DNA of 64,000 bases from Paenibacillus sp. EZ-K15 (GCF_002573715.1 NZ_PDHM01000012.1:187368-251367), one strand, 5' to 3'; positions 47,291 through 57,545 are shown, numbered from the stretch's first letter. Numbers and translations: made by a program. The notes: a model not told the origin generated them from the letters alone.

Positions 47291-48652
47291 TTGAGCAAAT
47301 CGTTTTGGATCCGCAAATTACTGACATTCACGGCAGCTGTTGTTATGATGCTGATATCCATCGGAATGTATGTTGGGCCAGTGAAATCCGCAATGGCGGC
47401 TAACATCGGCTCGGTTTACGTCATTCCGGTCAAGCAGCAGATCGAGCGCGGCTTAACAAGTTTTATGGAGCGCGGATTTAAGGAAGCCGAGGAGATGTCG
47501 GCGGGTCTTATTGTTCTGGAGATCGATACACCCGGCGGTCTTGTGGATCAAGCCGGCAAAATTGCCACCTTGATGAAGGACAGCAAGATTCCGATCGTGG
47601 CTTACATTACGGGCGATGCCGCATCAGCCGGCAGCTATATCGCGCTTAATGCAGATAAGATTGCTATGTCGCCTGGCAGCATGATCGGCGCAGCTTATAT
47701 GGTCGATGCCAGAGGCAACCGGATTGAAGATGCTAAGCTGGTGTCCTGGTGGAAGAGCAAGATGGCTGGCGCTGCTGAAGCGAGCGGTCGAAACAAACAA
47801 ATCGCGATGGGTATGGCTGATGTCAACCTAAAGGTCGATATGCCTGAAATCGGTTTGACCAAGCAGCCCGGCGAGGTGATATCTTTAACGGCTGATGAGG
47901 CACTCAAGACGGGGTACGCGGATACGATTGCAAGCAGCACCGACGAGGTGATAGCTTGGATGGAGTATTCCACCCAGGACGTATTTCGGATGGAGCCCAC
48001 GTTCTCGGAGAAGCTGGCAACCTTTCTTACGCATCCGGGTGTGATGACACTTCTGTTGTTCATTGGTATTGCAGGCGTTATTATCGAGGTTATTGTTCCA
48101 GGATTTGGTGTGCCGGGAATCTTGGGTGTAGCGGCATTCGTACTGTATTTCTTTGGTAACCAGGTGGCCGGATTTGCCGGTTGGGAGACCTGGCTGCTGT
48201 TTGTGATCGGTATCGTGATGCTGGCTATGGAGCTGTTTGTGCCAAGCTTTGGCATACTGGGCATCATCGGCTCGGTAAGTTTGATTGCCGGCGTTGTGAT
48301 GGCGGCCTACAGCACTTCTCATGTTGCCCTGTCCCTGGGCATTGCGGCAGCATCGGCTTTGGTGGCCATTATCGTGGTTGCCCTCGTATTCAAGGAACGA
48401 GGAGTATGGCGCAAATTCATTCTCAGTGACAGCTTATCGAGGGAGGAGGGCTATATTCCGAACGAAGACCGGGATGTGCTTATCGGTCTGGTCGGAACTT
48501 CGATTACGCCGCTTCGCCCGGCTGGAACGATGGAACTTGAGGGACGCCGACTCGATGTGGTTACGCTTGGAGGATTCATCGATTCCGGTCGACCGGTACG
48601 CGTCATTAAGACGGACGGTACAAGAATTGTTGTAGAGGAAGAAAAAGGGTGA
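47291..48652 (+). CDS. NfeD-family membrane serine protease-like protein (YqeZ)
   Basis: Membrane-bound ClpP-fold protease/NfeD protein of 453 residues. A signal peptide (about residues 1-37) is followed by the protease-like domain with IDTPGGLVDQAG near 79 and the nucleophile region GDAASAGSYIALNADK (Ser in SAGSY). Four to five membrane helices come next (about 240-360), then the NfeD OB domain (LVGLVGTSITPLRPAG region onward). TTG 47291 follows AAGGAGGGG by 8 bp. NfeD proteins pair with the flotillin encoded next. Confidence 0.9.
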   Translation: MSKSFWIRKLLTFTAAVVMMLISIGMYVGPVKSAMAANIGSVYVIPVKQQIERGLTSFMERGFKEAEEMSAGLIVLEIDTPGGLVDQAGKIATLMKDSKIPIVAYITGDAASAGSYIALNADKIAMSPGSMIGAAYMVDARGNRIEDAKLVSWWKSKMAGAAEASGRNKQIAMGMADVNLKVDMPEIGLTKQPGEVISLTADEALKTGYADTIASSTDEVIAWMEYSTQDVFRMEPTFSEKLATFLTHPGVMTLLLFIGIAGVIIEVIVPGFGVPGILGVAAFVLYFFGNQVAGFAGWETWLLFVIGIVMLAMELFVPSFGILGIIGSVSLIAGVVMAAYSTSHVALSLGIAAASALVAIIVVALVFKERGVWRKFILSDSLSREEGYIPNEDRDVLIGLVGTSITPLRPAGTMELEGRRLDVVTLGGFIDSGRPVRVIKTDGTRIVVEEEKG

Positions 48653-48744
48653 ACCCTACCACGGAATTGTGTAATATTAAAGAGCTAGTGTTTAAATGTT
48701 CCAAGTGATGAAAGCAAATACTCAATAATGGAGGGTAAACGAAT

Positions 48745-49746
48745 ATGGATGGTTCATTGGTACCGATTCTTCTGATCGGGGTTGTCGCGATCATCGTACT
48801 TAGCGTGTTTTTCAGTTTCTTCCCGTTAATGCTCTGGATCTCGGCGATCGCCTCCGGCGTTCGCGTCGGAATAATTACATTGGTGGCTATGCGCCTGCGG
48901 CGCGTAACACCAAGCCGAATCGTGAATCCGCTGATTAAAGCGACAAAGGCAGGCCTTGGTTTAAACATCAATCAGTTGGAAAGTCACTATCTCGCAGGCG
49001 GTAACGTAGACCGGGTGGTCAACGCCTTGATTGCAGCCCAACGTGCGAATATTCCGCTTGAATTCGAAAGAGCAGCCGCGATTGACCTTGCGGGACGCGA
49101 TGTTCTGCAAGCTGTTCAGATGAGCGTTAACCCGCGTGTCATTGAGACACCAACCGTTGCCGCTGTAGCAAAAGACGGTATTGAAGTGAAAGTTAAAGCA
49201 CGTGTAACCGTACGTGCCAACATTGACCGTTTGGTCGGGGGTGCAGGGGAAGAAACGATCATCGCCCGCGTCGGTGAAGGTATCGTTACCACGGTCGGTT
49301 CGAGTAATTCTCATAAAGACGTATTGGAAAATCCGGATTCGATCTCCAGAACGGTTCTCTCCAAGGGATTGGATGCCGGTACTGCATTTGAAATCCTGTC
49401 CATCGATATCGCGGACGTGGATGTAGGCAAAAACATCGGCGCGTACTTGCAGACCGAACAGGCGGAAGCCGACAAGCGTATTGCCCAAGCGAAGGCGGAA
49501 GAACGCCGCGCGATGGCGGTAGCCCAAGAGCAAGAGATGAAGGCTCGCGTCGTAGAGATGAGAGCACGCGTTGTGGAATCGGAATCCCAAGTTCCGCTGG
49601 CTATGGCTGAAGCGCTTCGCAGCGGCCAACTGGGCGTGATGGATTATATGAACCTAAAGAATATCGAAGCCGACACGCAAATGAGGGGTTCCTTCGGTAA
49701 GATGGGTGAGAATAATGACAATCCCGGTGACAACAAAACCAAGTAA
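48745..49746 (+). CDS. floA: FloA, flotillin-like membrane scaffold protein
   Basis: Organises functional membrane microdomains. The 333 residues have an N-terminal hydrophobic hairpin (about 6-48, [20 protein letters not shown]), a PHB/SPFH-like domain and a Glu/Ala-rich coiled coil (about 230-285, with EAxA-type repeats). This is YqfA of B. subtilis. GGAGGG precedes the ATG. It is the second gene of the sigma-W-type operon. Confidence 0.93.
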   Translation: MDGSLVPILLIGVVAIIVLSVFFSFFPLMLWISAIASGVRVGIITLVAMRLRRVTPSRIVNPLIKATKAGLGLNINQLESHYLAGGNVDRVVNALIAAQRANIPLEFERAAAIDLAGRDVLQAVQMSVNPRVIETPTVAAVAKDGIEVKVKARVTVRANIDRLVGGAGEETIIARVGEGIVTTVGSSNSHKDVLENPDSISRTVLSKGLDAGTAFEILSIDIADVDVGKNIGAYLQTEQAEADKRIAQAKAEERRAMAVAQEQEMKARVVEMRARVVESESQVPLAMAEALRSGQLGVMDYMNLKNIEADTQMRGSFGKMGENNDNPGDNKTK

Positions 49747-49764
49747 CGATGAGGTGAGCCTATA

Positions 49765-50343
49765 GTGAGCTGGTTATTCGATAATATTTACATTGTAGCT
49801 GTTATAGGCTTCTTCATTATCTCCGCCCTCGGAAGACGCGGCAAGAACCCTGAGGAGGGGAAAAACCCCCGTATGCCGTCCTTTGGCGGCGAAGGGGACC
49901 GTCCTGCAAGACCGGGGCAGCAGCGGCCACAGCGGCCTGAAGCAAGACGGGTACAGACGACTCCGCAAGTCTCCCGTCCGGCACCTGTTCAGGAAAGCAC
50001 CCGGATCGAGCGGATGGATGAAGAAGAAGCGGGTACCGGAAACGGATATTCTCTTGAGCATCAAGAGATAGACCGAATGAAACGTGAGCTTGAAATGAAT
50101 TCTAGCCACGACAGTATGGATTACCGAATCGAGATGATGCAGAGGGATCTGGACCGGATCCACTCTCATTTGAATCGGATGACCCTGGATATACCGGAAA
50201 CCGTTGTCGAAATCCACGACGAAGAGCGAGAGCAGAACAAGAATGATCGATCGTTTCTTGCAGAACAAGCTCGAAATGGTATTGTTTGGGCCGAAATTCT
50301 GGGAACTCCGCGTGCCAAGCGCCCCATGAATCCTCGGCGTTAA
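49765..50343 (+). CDS. Unknown small membrane protein, third gene of the nfeD-floA operon
   Basis: A 192-residue protein in the position of yqfB but not recognisably similar to it. It has an N-terminal membrane helix (IYIVAVIGFFIISALG), a Gly/Pro/Arg/Gln-rich stretch (about 26-80), a charged helical part (EIDRMKRELEMN, then YRIEMMQRDLDRIHSHLNRM) and a short conserved-looking end (ARNGIVWAEILGTPRAKRPM). GTG 49765 follows GAGGTGAG. A link to FloA microdomains is inferred from the operon only. Confidence 0.75.
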   Translation: MSWLFDNIYIVAVIGFFIISALGRRGKNPEEGKNPRMPSFGGEGDRPARPGQQRPQRPEARRVQTTPQVSRPAPVQESTRIERMDEEEAGTGNGYSLEHQEIDRMKRELEMNSSHDSMDYRIEMMQRDLDRIHSHLNRMTLDIPETVVEIHDEEREQNKNDRSFLAEQARNGIVWAEILGTPRAKRPMNPRR

Positions 50344-50375
50344 ATTGGATCAGTTAATAGATTCATAGAAGCGGG

Positions 50376-50414
50376 AGACCGCCTCGTCAGATTTTTTGAC
50401 GGGGCGGTCTTTTT
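50376..50414 (+). terminator. Rho-independent terminator of the nfeD-floA operon
   Basis: AGACCGCCTCGTC (50376-50388) pairs with GACGGGGCGGTCT (50398-50410) with one wobble, then TTTT. Confidence 0.9.
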
Positions 50415-50424
50415 ACTTTTCATC

Positions 50425-50453
50425 TCATAAAACAGCTTCATGGGGCATAAGGT
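50425..50453 (+). promoter_or_regulatory. Possible sigma-E promoter of yqfC-yqfD
   Basis: TCATAAA (50425-50431), 14 bp, CATAAGGT (50446-50453). The half matches to the sigma-E consensus (KMATATT, CATACAMT) fit the known sigma-E control of yqfCD in B. subtilis, but the match is only partial. Confidence 0.35.
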
Positions 50454-50483
50454 GTACAGTACAGGAAGGGGGAAAGTCTCCAT

Positions 50484-50777
50484 ATGTCCCGCATCAGCCG
50501 CAAGCTGCAGAAATGGACCCAAGAAATGCTTGATTTGCCACAGGACCTGTTATTTGATTTGCCGCGGTTGACCCTGATTGGCAATAAAGAGCTGCATATC
50601 GAAAATCATCGCGGAGTCCGGCATTTTTCCGAGGAGCGACTTGTGTTGTCTTTAACGCAAGGTTCTTTGGAGATTTCGGGAACCGGACTTGCGATTCAGG
50701 CTATTCAAAGCCATGAAGTGACCATCATTGGCACCATTCATCATATTCAATACATAGGAATGGGGGAGAAACCGTGA
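50484..50777 (+). CDS. yqfC: YqfC, sporulation protein
   Basis: A 97-residue YqfC-family protein (RKLQKWTQEMLDLPQDLLFD, then PRLTLIGNKELHIENHRGV), found in spore-formers together with YqfD and expressed in the mother cell. Function is unknown; mutants are affected in sporulation. GGAAGGGGG precedes the ATG. The stop overlaps the GTG of yqfD (GTGA). Confidence 0.9.
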   Translation: MSRISRKLQKWTQEMLDLPQDLLFDLPRLTLIGNKELHIENHRGVRHFSEERLVLSLTQGSLEISGTGLAIQAIQSHEVTIIGTIHHIQYIGMGEKP

Positions 50778-51967
50778 AGATTCCGACGATGATCCATCTT
50801 CGAGGATATTTGAAGCTCGCTGTCCGCGGTGAGCATGTGGAAGCATTCATCAATTCATTGGCGGAGGCGGGGATTCCGGTTTGGGATGTAACACCGACAG
50901 GGGCTCACTCAGCAGAGCTTAAGCTGCTGCTGAAGGATTTCAGAGGGCTCCGTCCGCTGTTAAAACGGACAGGCTGCCGTACGCGCATTAAGGGGCGCTA
51001 CGGATCCCCCTTCAAAGCTCGCCGCTTGCTGAAACGCAAAGCGTTTGTTATCGGCGTTGTTGCGTTTTTTATGATCCTGCTCACGCTTTCCTCGATGGTG
51101 TGGAACGTGGAAGTAGAGGGGAATGAAACCATCGCTTCAGAAGATGTGCTAGATGCGGCCAAGTTGGAAGGGATCTACCCGTTTCAATGGATATTCAAGC
51201 TGCAATCGCTGGACAAGCTGTCCGTGAATATGACGGCCCGCCTCCAGGGAACTTCATGGGTAGGGGTGGAACGCAACGGGACGCGCATACGCATACAGAT
51301 TGTTGAGGCGGCTGTACCGGAGAAACCGCCGCTTCAGAGCCCAAGGCATCTGATCAGTACGCAGGACGCTGTCATCACCCATATTTACGCCGAGAAGGGG
51401 ATCCCTAAAGTAGGGATTAACAGCCGGGTAAAGAAGGGCGACGTTCTGATCTCCGGTGTCCTTGGCGATGAAGAAAACTCGGAACGAATTGTAGCCAAAG
51501 GGGAAGTGAAAGGTCTTGTATGGCATGAATACGATATCGAGATTCCATTGGTGAAGACTCATAAAGTTTATACGGGGGAAGGGAAGAAGCGCTCCTATAT
51601 CGTATTTGGCGATCGGGCCGTCCAGTTGTGGGGCTACGGGGATATTCCGTTTTCGCAGCAGGAGACCTTGACTTTCTATGATCCGCTTACTTGGAGGACG
51701 CGCGTGCTGCCGCTCGGCTGGATGACGGAAAAGATCATGGAGGTTACCGAGGTCCAGCGGACCATAAGCGAGGATGAAGCCAAGAAAGAGGGAATCGAGG
51801 GGGCACGCCGGGATATTTTGGCGAAATATGGGGCGGATTCCAAATTCGTGAGCCAAAAAATTTTGCATGATAAGAAAGAGAATGGTAAAGTTTATATGAA
51901 AGTGCTTTTTGAGGTGGAAGAGACCATCGCGAAAGAACTTCCCATAGTATATGATCAAGGAGAATGA
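50774..51967 (+). CDS. yqfD: YqfD, sporulation protein
   Basis: A 397-residue membrane protein of the SpoIV/YqfD family. The cytoplasmic N-terminal domain (IHLRGYLKLAVRG) is followed by a transmembrane helix (FVIGVVAFFMILLTLSSMVW, about 92-112) and an extracytoplasmic part (WNVEVEGNETIASEDVLDAA) resembling FtsQ/POTRA-like folds. GTG 50774 is 4-bp overlapped with yqfC and preceded by GGGGGAG. Confidence 0.9.
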   Translation: MKIPTMIHLRGYLKLAVRGEHVEAFINSLAEAGIPVWDVTPTGAHSAELKLLLKDFRGLRPLLKRTGCRTRIKGRYGSPFKARRLLKRKAFVIGVVAFFMILLTLSSMVWNVEVEGNETIASEDVLDAAKLEGIYPFQWIFKLQSLDKLSVNMTARLQGTSWVGVERNGTRIRIQIVEAAVPEKPPLQSPRHLISTQDAVITHIYAEKGIPKVGINSRVKKGDVLISGVLGDEENSERIVAKGEVKGLVWHEYDIEIPLVKTHKVYTGEGKKRSYIVFGDRAVQLWGYGDIPFSQQETLTFYDPLTWRTRVLPLGWMTEKIMEVTEVQRTISEDEAKKEGIEGARRDILAKYGADSKFVSQKILHDKKENGKVYMKVLFEVEETIAKELPIVYDQGE

Positions 51968-51973
51968 GTCTAT

Positions 51974-52945
51974 TTGTCACAGCAAACGACCAGCATTCAA
52001 ATTTTACTTCAAAGCGCGTCAGAAGGTCTGTCCTTATTCGGACCACAAGATACATTTCTTAAATTAATCGAAAAAGAAATTCCTGCGACGATTGATTCAC
52101 GGGAAGCAGTCATCACCATTCGGGGACAACATCGAAATGTGGAGAGTCTTCAGCAGCTGTTTGAAGTGCTGCTCCAGCTTGTGCGCAACGGCTACATTTT
52201 GACCGAGCGTGATATTCTTTATGCAGTAGAACTTGCCAAGGATCTGAGAGCGGATCAGCTGCTGGATCTGTACAAGGGCGAAATCACGACAACCTTCAAG
52301 GGTAAGCCTATTCGTGTGAAAACCATCGGTCAAAAGCACTATGTGACCACCATCAAGAAACGGGATATTGTATTCGGTATCGGTCCTGCCGGAACAGGGA
52401 AAACCTACTTGGCCGTTGTTCTGGCTGTTGCCGCACTGAAGGAAGGATCCGTCAAACGGATCATTCTGACAAGGCCGGCAGTCGAGGCTGGAGAGAGCCT
52501 GGGCTTCTTGCCGGGAGATCTGCAGGAGAAGGTTGACCCTTATCTCAGACCGTTGTACGATGCCTTATACGACGTCATGGGCCCGGATCAAACGGCCAAG
52601 GCACTAGAGCGTGGGTTGATTGAAATCGCGCCGCTTGCTTACATGCGCGGGCGGACGCTGGATGATTCATTTATTATTTTGGATGAAGCACAGAATACCA
52701 CACCGGAACAGATGAAGATGTTTCTGACACGGCTTGGATTCGGCTCGAAGATGGTCATAACAGGGGATGTAACCCAGATTGACCTGCCGCGAGGCAAGAA
52801 ATCAGGACTTATCGAAGCTAAAAGGATATTAAGCGAAATTGAGGAAGTCGGATTCGTCTATTTTGCCGAACAGGATGTCGTACGTCACTCTTTAGTACAA
52901 AAAATCATCGTCGCTTATGATAAAGCAGCAGAAAACCAAGATTAA
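51974..52945 (+). CDS. phoH: PhoH-family ATPase (YqfE/PhoH)
   Basis: Predicted RNA-related ATPase of 323 residues. The Walker A is GPAGTGKTYLAVVLAV near 137 and Walker B FIILDEAQNTTPEQMKMFLT near 235, with RPAVEAGESLGFLPGDLQEK between them. The TTG start (51974) follows AAGGAGAATG. Its neighbours pgpH and ybeY are the same as in B. subtilis, where PhoH and YbeY are both linked to RNA processing. Confidence 0.93.
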   Translation: MSQQTTSIQILLQSASEGLSLFGPQDTFLKLIEKEIPATIDSREAVITIRGQHRNVESLQQLFEVLLQLVRNGYILTERDILYAVELAKDLRADQLLDLYKGEITTTFKGKPIRVKTIGQKHYVTTIKKRDIVFGIGPAGTGKTYLAVVLAVAALKEGSVKRIILTRPAVEAGESLGFLPGDLQEKVDPYLRPLYDALYDVMGPDQTAKALERGLIEIAPLAYMRGRTLDDSFIILDEAQNTTPEQMKMFLTRLGFGSKMVITGDVTQIDLPRGKKSGLIEAKRILSEIEEVGFVYFAEQDVVRHSLVQKIIVAYDKAAENQD

Positions 52946-52959
52946 AGGGGATTGTCGCA

Positions 52960-55260
52960 ATGGCCTCCAAAGAACCATCGACGGACAAGTCCATATGGGG
53001 TAAAAACAGCGGATGGAAATATAGCGTGGCAACACGCTATATTCTGTTTTTGCTGCTTGCTTTACTCTTTTATATCAGTCTAGCATCCAAGCTTTTACCG
53101 GAACGGTATGACATACAGGTCAATACGAAAAGCGAAAAAAATATCGTGGCGCCCGTGCAAATTGAGGATAGCAAGGCAACGCTGAAGGCACAGGAGGCGG
53201 CGGCGGAGAACGTCCAGCCGATTTACCCTCTCGTTCCTCTGCGGAATGACGTTCTCGTTACGCAAATCCTTGATCGCATTGAACGTGTAAATCAGGACGT
53301 GGATATAAGCTCTGCGGAAAAGGTGGAAGTTTATCGCAGAGAAATTCCGAGGATGGCCCGAGAATTCGTGCAAAACTTCGTGTCGGCCAACAGCACGAAT
53401 GAAGCTTATTCCAAAGAGCTGCTTCAGGAAATGCAGCGGGTCATCGAAGAACAAACCTATCGGATCCCTGAGGAAACGTTCATTAAGATACCGAGGTTGA
53501 ATTCGGAAGATATTATACAGATGAAGCCTGTAGCTCGCGAGATTGTATCCAGGCTGATGCTGAACGAAATCGTGGATGCCGATACGGCCCGTACCCGCGT
53601 GGCGGAGAGAGTGAACACAAGCTCGTTGAATGATCGGACCGCCAGGGAAGTCGTTCAGGAATTGGCGAGTTTAACGATTACGGCCAACAAGTTCTATGAT
53701 GAGGTTGCCACGAAGAATGCGAAGGTTGAGGCCAGAGAGAATACCCCGCCCGTATTTATCAAACAAGGGGATATCCTCGTAGCGAAGGGCCAGCTAATTA
53801 CACCGGAGCTTTACGAGCTGCTTGGTAAAAATGGCCTGCTGAAGGACGATATTAATTACTGGCCGGAGCTGGGCGTTCTGCTTCTGTCCGTCTTGCTGTC
53901 TCTTGGCATACTCAATTTCATCCGGCAGTCGGAACCCGGTAAATTCAAATATAACAACTCGCAGCTGCTAATGCTGGTCCTGGTGTATGTGATCACGCTG
54001 ATCCCCATGCATTTGACCGCATTTCTGCAAAGCGATTCCCAGATGTATGTGGGATATCTTGCACCTGTCGCGATTGGCGCGATCCTGATTACCCTGCTGC
54101 TGGAAACCTCGCTGGCCTATTTCAGCGTTATCATTTTCAGCATCATGGCAAGTGTTATATTGAACGTCCAAGGCGAATTGTTTGACTTCAAGTTCGGGTT
54201 ATTCGCAGCCGTGACTTCTTGCGTGGCGATCTTCTCGATTCACCGCGCGAGCCAGCGGTCGACGATGCTGAAGGGCGGTATTATGGCTTCTCTCTTCGGC
54301 TCATTGATCGTGTTTATCATGCTGCTGCTCAATAACGATACATGGACTACGAGCGAAACGCTGTATTCGATCGGGTTTGCCATCGCGGGCGGCTTATTAA
54401 CGGCCATCCTGGTTATCGGGTTAATGCCGTTCTTCGAAGTAACCTTCGGTATTCTGTCGGCGCTGAAGCTGGTGGAATTATCGAACCCGAACCATCCGCT
54501 GCTCCGCAAATTGTTGACGGAGACGCCGGGCACTTATCATCACAGTGTCATGGTCGGAAATTTGTCCGAAGCTGCGGCGGAAGCGATTGGCGCCAACGGA
54601 CTGCTGTGCCGCGTCGGTTCCTATTATCATGATATCGGAAAAACTAAGCGTCCGATCTATTTCATTGAGAACCAGAACAATATGGAGAACCCGCATGATT
54701 CCATTGAACCGAAGCTGAGCAAATCCATTATCGTTGCTCACGCAAGGGATGGCGTAGAAATGCTCAAGGAGTACAAGCTGCCTAAACCGATACGGGATAT
54801 CGCAGAGCAGCACCATGGCACAACGTTTTTACACTATTTTTATCATAAAGCGGTTCGTCAGGCTGAAGAGCAGGGCATCGAACCGGATTTCACCGAAGAT
54901 GATTTCCGTTATCCAGGACCGAAGGCTCAATCCAAGGAGTCTGCGATTGTCGGCATAGCCGACAGCGTGGAAGCGGCTGTCCGTTCATTGCGTAAACCGA
55001 CGGTGGAACAGGTTGAATCGATGATCGAGAAGATTATCAAAGGTCGCCTGGATGACCATCAGTTTAATGATTGTGATTTAACGATGAAGGAACTGGATAT
55101 TATCGCCAAGACATTAAAGGAAACGGTGATGGGGATTTTCCATTCCCGGATCGAATATCCGGAAGATGTGAAGCGTCCCAAGCCGTCCGCACCAAATGGC
55201 GATATCTCGACTGCTTCCGAGACATCCGCAACGAGTGAGGAACAGAGAAGGAGCGTATAA
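52960..55260 (+). CDS. pgpH: PgpH, membrane HD-domain cyclic-di-AMP phosphodiesterase
   Basis: The 766 residues include an N-terminal membrane helix, an extracytoplasmic domain (about 50-290), seven membrane helices (about 300-490) and an HD hydrolase domain. HD residues: YHHSVMVGNLSEAAAE near 526 and VGSYYHDIGKTKRP near 553, then EQHHGTTFLHYF near 618. In Listeria and Bacillus the PgpH HD domain degrades c-di-AMP. Ribosome binding site AAAGGGG precedes the ATG. Confidence 0.93.
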   Translation: MASKEPSTDKSIWGKNSGWKYSVATRYILFLLLALLFYISLASKLLPERYDIQVNTKSEKNIVAPVQIEDSKATLKAQEAAAENVQPIYPLVPLRNDVLVTQILDRIERVNQDVDISSAEKVEVYRREIPRMAREFVQNFVSANSTNEAYSKELLQEMQRVIEEQTYRIPEETFIKIPRLNSEDIIQMKPVAREIVSRLMLNEIVDADTARTRVAERVNTSSLNDRTAREVVQELASLTITANKFYDEVATKNAKVEARENTPPVFIKQGDILVAKGQLITPELYELLGKNGLLKDDINYWPELGVLLLSVLLSLGILNFIRQSEPGKFKYNNSQLLMLVLVYVITLIPMHLTAFLQSDSQMYVGYLAPVAIGAILITLLLETSLAYFSVIIFSIMASVILNVQGELFDFKFGLFAAVTSCVAIFSIHRASQRSTMLKGGIMASLFGSLIVFIMLLLNNDTWTTSETLYSIGFAIAGGLLTAILVIGLMPFFEVTFGILSALKLVELSNPNHPLLRKLLTETPGTYHHSVMVGNLSEAAAEAIGANGLLCRVGSYYHDIGKTKRPIYFIENQNNMENPHDSIEPKLSKSIIVAHARDGVEMLKEYKLPKPIRDIAEQHHGTTFLHYFYHKAVRQAEEQGIEPDFTEDDFRYPGPKAQSKESAIVGIADSVEAAVRSLRKPTVEQVESMIEKIIKGRLDDHQFNDCDLTMKELDIIAKTLKETVMGIFHSRIEYPEDVKRPKPSAPNGDISTASETSATSEEQRRSV

Positions 55261-55262
55261 GA

Positions 55263-55760
55263 ATGAGCCTGCAGCTGGCATGGAATAATGAACAAGAGGA
55301 TTTTCAGATTAGCGAGGAATTGATCGCCCTGCTTGAAGTGATTCTTCAGAAGGCCGGAGAGGCTGAAGGCGTAACCGATGGAGAGGTGGATCTGACCTTT
55401 GTCGATGATGAGCAGATCCATGAATTGAACCGGGAGTATCGGGGAATCGATCGTCCGACCGACGTTCTCTCCTTTGCAATGAATGAGATTACGAACGATG
55501 AGCTCGAGATCATTTATGAGATCGAAGAGGGAGAAGAACTGGAGAGCGTGCCGGATGTTCTGGGTGATATCATTATCTCGGTCCCTCGGGCGAAGCTGCA
55601 AAGTGAAGAATATGGTCATTCCTTGGAACGGGAGCTTGGTTTTCTGTTTGTTCATGGATTTCTGCATTTGCTCGGATATGATCATCAAGATGAGGCGAGC
55701 GAAGCGGAAATGATGGGCAAGCAGGAGGCTGTACTTGCAGAAGTAGGATTGACAAGATAG
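55263..55760 (+). CDS. ybeY: YbeY, endoribonuclease/rRNA maturation factor
   Basis: Zinc protein of 165 residues needed for 16S 3'-end maturation. The signature HGFLHLLGYDH (three His) is near residue 125; RPTDVLSFAMNE is also conserved. The ATG follows GAAGGAGCG. Its TAG stop overlaps the GTG of dgkA by one base. Confidence 0.95.
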   Translation: MSLQLAWNNEQEDFQISEELIALLEVILQKAGEAEGVTDGEVDLTFVDDEQIHELNREYRGIDRPTDVLSFAMNEITNDELEIIYEIEEGEELESVPDVLGDIIISVPRAKLQSEEYGHSLERELGFLFVHGFLHLLGYDHQDEASEAEMMGKQEAVLAEVGLTR

Positions 55761-56143
55761 TGAAGCCGCACAGACAATCGTTATACAGGGCATTTGGGTG
55801 CGCGATGCGCGGCATCTTGACGGCTGTACAAACGGAACGCAATATGAAAATCCACATTGCTGCTGCCTTGATTGTATTCATCGCAGCAGCTTTGCTGCAA
55901 TTGGATCGAATGAGCTGGTTATTTTTGTTATTGGCGATTGCCCTCGTATTTATCGCGGAGCTGGTGAATACTGCAGTAGAGGCCATTATCGATCTGATCT
56001 CGCCGGAAGAACATGTTTTAGCTCGGGTGGCTAAGGATACAGCAGCCGGTGCAGCGTTAGTTGCAGCGGTGTTTGCCGTCGTAATTGGCATTCTGGTCTT
56101 CTATGGACCGGTATGGGAATGGATACAATCAATGACAAGTTGA
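55760..56143 (+). CDS. dgkA: DgkA, undecaprenol kinase/diacylglycerol kinase
   Basis: Small integral membrane kinase of 127 residues with three helices. Conserved TERNMKIH, and AELVNTAVEAIIDLISPEEH (the E-N-T-A-E catalytic stretch near 74), show the DgkA family; in Gram-positive bacteria the substrate is undecaprenol, supporting cell-wall lipid recycling. GTG 55760 overlaps the ybeY stop. Confidence 0.92.
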   Translation: MKPHRQSLYRAFGCAMRGILTAVQTERNMKIHIAAALIVFIAAALLQLDRMSWLFLLLAIALVFIAELVNTAVEAIIDLISPEEHVLARVAKDTAAGAALVAAVFAVVIGILVFYGPVWEWIQSMTS

Positions 56144-56162
56144 ACAATAGGAGGAACTGGAT

Positions 56163-56570
56163 ATGGATGCAGGATTGTTAATGCAGGAAGCGATTAAAGC
56201 ACGTACACGGGCTTACATACCCTATTCGACATTTGGGGTGGGGGCAGCCCTGCTCGATTCGCGCGGAGAGGTACATCTTGGCTGTAATGTAGAGAATGCC
56301 GCATACGGTCCTACCAATTGCGCGGAACGCACAGCATTGTTCCGTGCGATTGCTGATGGTCATGAAGCAGGGAGCTTCCAGGCGATTGCCATTGTTGCCG
56401 ATACGGATGGCCCGTGCACGCCATGCGGTGTATGCCGGCAAGTGCTGGTGGAGCTGTGCAAGCCGGATATGAAGGTGATCATGGGGAATATGAAGGGTGA
56501 CATCAAGGAGACGACCGTCAGTGAACTGCTGCCGGGAGCGTTTGGTCCTTGGGATTTAAACAAGCAGTAA
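56163..56570 (+). CDS. cdd: Cytidine deaminase
   Basis: Converts cytidine and deoxycytidine to uridine forms. The 135 residues hold the zinc motif CNVENAAYGPTNCAERTA (Cys and catalytic Glu) and CTPCGVCRQVL (two further Cys). GGAGGAACTG precedes the ATG. Normal length for the homotetrameric class. Confidence 0.96.
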   Translation: MDAGLLMQEAIKARTRAYIPYSTFGVGAALLDSRGEVHLGCNVENAAYGPTNCAERTALFRAIADGHEAGSFQAIAIVADTDGPCTPCGVCRQVLVELCKPDMKVIMGNMKGDIKETTVSELLPGAFGPWDLNKQ

Positions 56571-56642
56571 GTTTGCAAATGAACAGGATCATATCAAGGT
56601 TTACACAACATGTAGATACAGGAACAGTAGCGGAGGAATGGT

Positions 56643-57545
56643 ATGCAAAAAAAACAATTTAAGTCCGGGTTTGTGGCTATAATCGGAAGACCAAACGTAG
56701 GGAAATCAACGCTGATGAACCAGGTGATCGGTCAGAAGATTGCTATCATGTCGGACAAACCGCAAACAACACGGAATAAAATTCATGGGGTTTATACGAC
56801 CAACGATTCCCAAGTGGTGTTTCTGGATACGCCGGGAATTCATAAACGTCAATCCAAGCTCGGGGATTACATGAATCAGACCGCTTTGAGCACGCTGGGC
56901 GAAGTTGAAGCCGCCTTGTTTCTGGTAGACGCTTCCGAGGGAATCGGCGGGGGAGACCGTTATATCGCCGAGCAGCTGCAGAAGATCAAGACTCCGATCA
57001 TCCTGGTAATGAACAAAATCGACAAGATTGAGCCGCCCGCTCTGCTGCCTCTGATTGAGCAATATCGGAAGCTGCATGATTTTGCAGAGATCGTCCCGAT
57101 TTCCGCGAAGCTCGGCAATAATGTCGACACGCTGCTTGAACAGATACAGAAGTATTTGCCTCCTGGCCCGCAGTATTATCCTGAAGACCAGGTGACGGAT
57201 CATCCGGAGCAGTTCGTGTGCGCAGAGCTGATTCGCGAGAAAATTTTGCATATGACAAGAGAGGAAATTCCTCATTCCATTGCGGTTACCATCGAGGATA
57301 TGCGGGTGGAGGAGAACGGAACCGTATATATTTCAGCCGTGATTTTTGTAGAACGCGACTCCCAAAAGGGCATCATTATCGGCAAGCAGGGTGCTCTGCT
57401 AAAAGAAGTTGGCAGACAAGCTCGTCAGGATATTCAAAGGCTGCTCGGGTCCAAGATTTTCTTGGAACTCTGGGTGAAGGTTAAAAAAGATTGGCGCAAC
57501 CAAGAACGCGTTCTTCGCGATCTCGGATTTCACCGCGGGGAATAA
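56643..57545 (+). CDS. era: Era, ribosome-assembly GTPase
   Basis: Binds 16S rRNA and helps mature the 30S subunit. The 300 residues have G1 GRPNVGKST (residues 15-23), G3 DTPGIH near 62, G4 NKID near 124 and a C-terminal KH domain ([20 protein letters not shown]). GCGGAGGAATGGT precedes the ATG. It sits downstream of cdd, as in B. subtilis. Confidence 0.97.
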   Translation: MQKKQFKSGFVAIIGRPNVGKSTLMNQVIGQKIAIMSDKPQTTRNKIHGVYTTNDSQVVFLDTPGIHKRQSKLGDYMNQTALSTLGEVEAALFLVDASEGIGGGDRYIAEQLQKIKTPIILVMNKIDKIEPPALLPLIEQYRKLHDFAEIVPISAKLGNNVDTLLEQIQKYLPPGPQYYPEDQVTDHPEQFVCAELIREKILHMTREEIPHSIAVTIEDMRVEENGTVYISAVIFVERDSQKGIIIGKQGALLKEVGRQARQDIQRLLGSKIFLELWVKVKKDWRNQERVLRDLGFHRGE

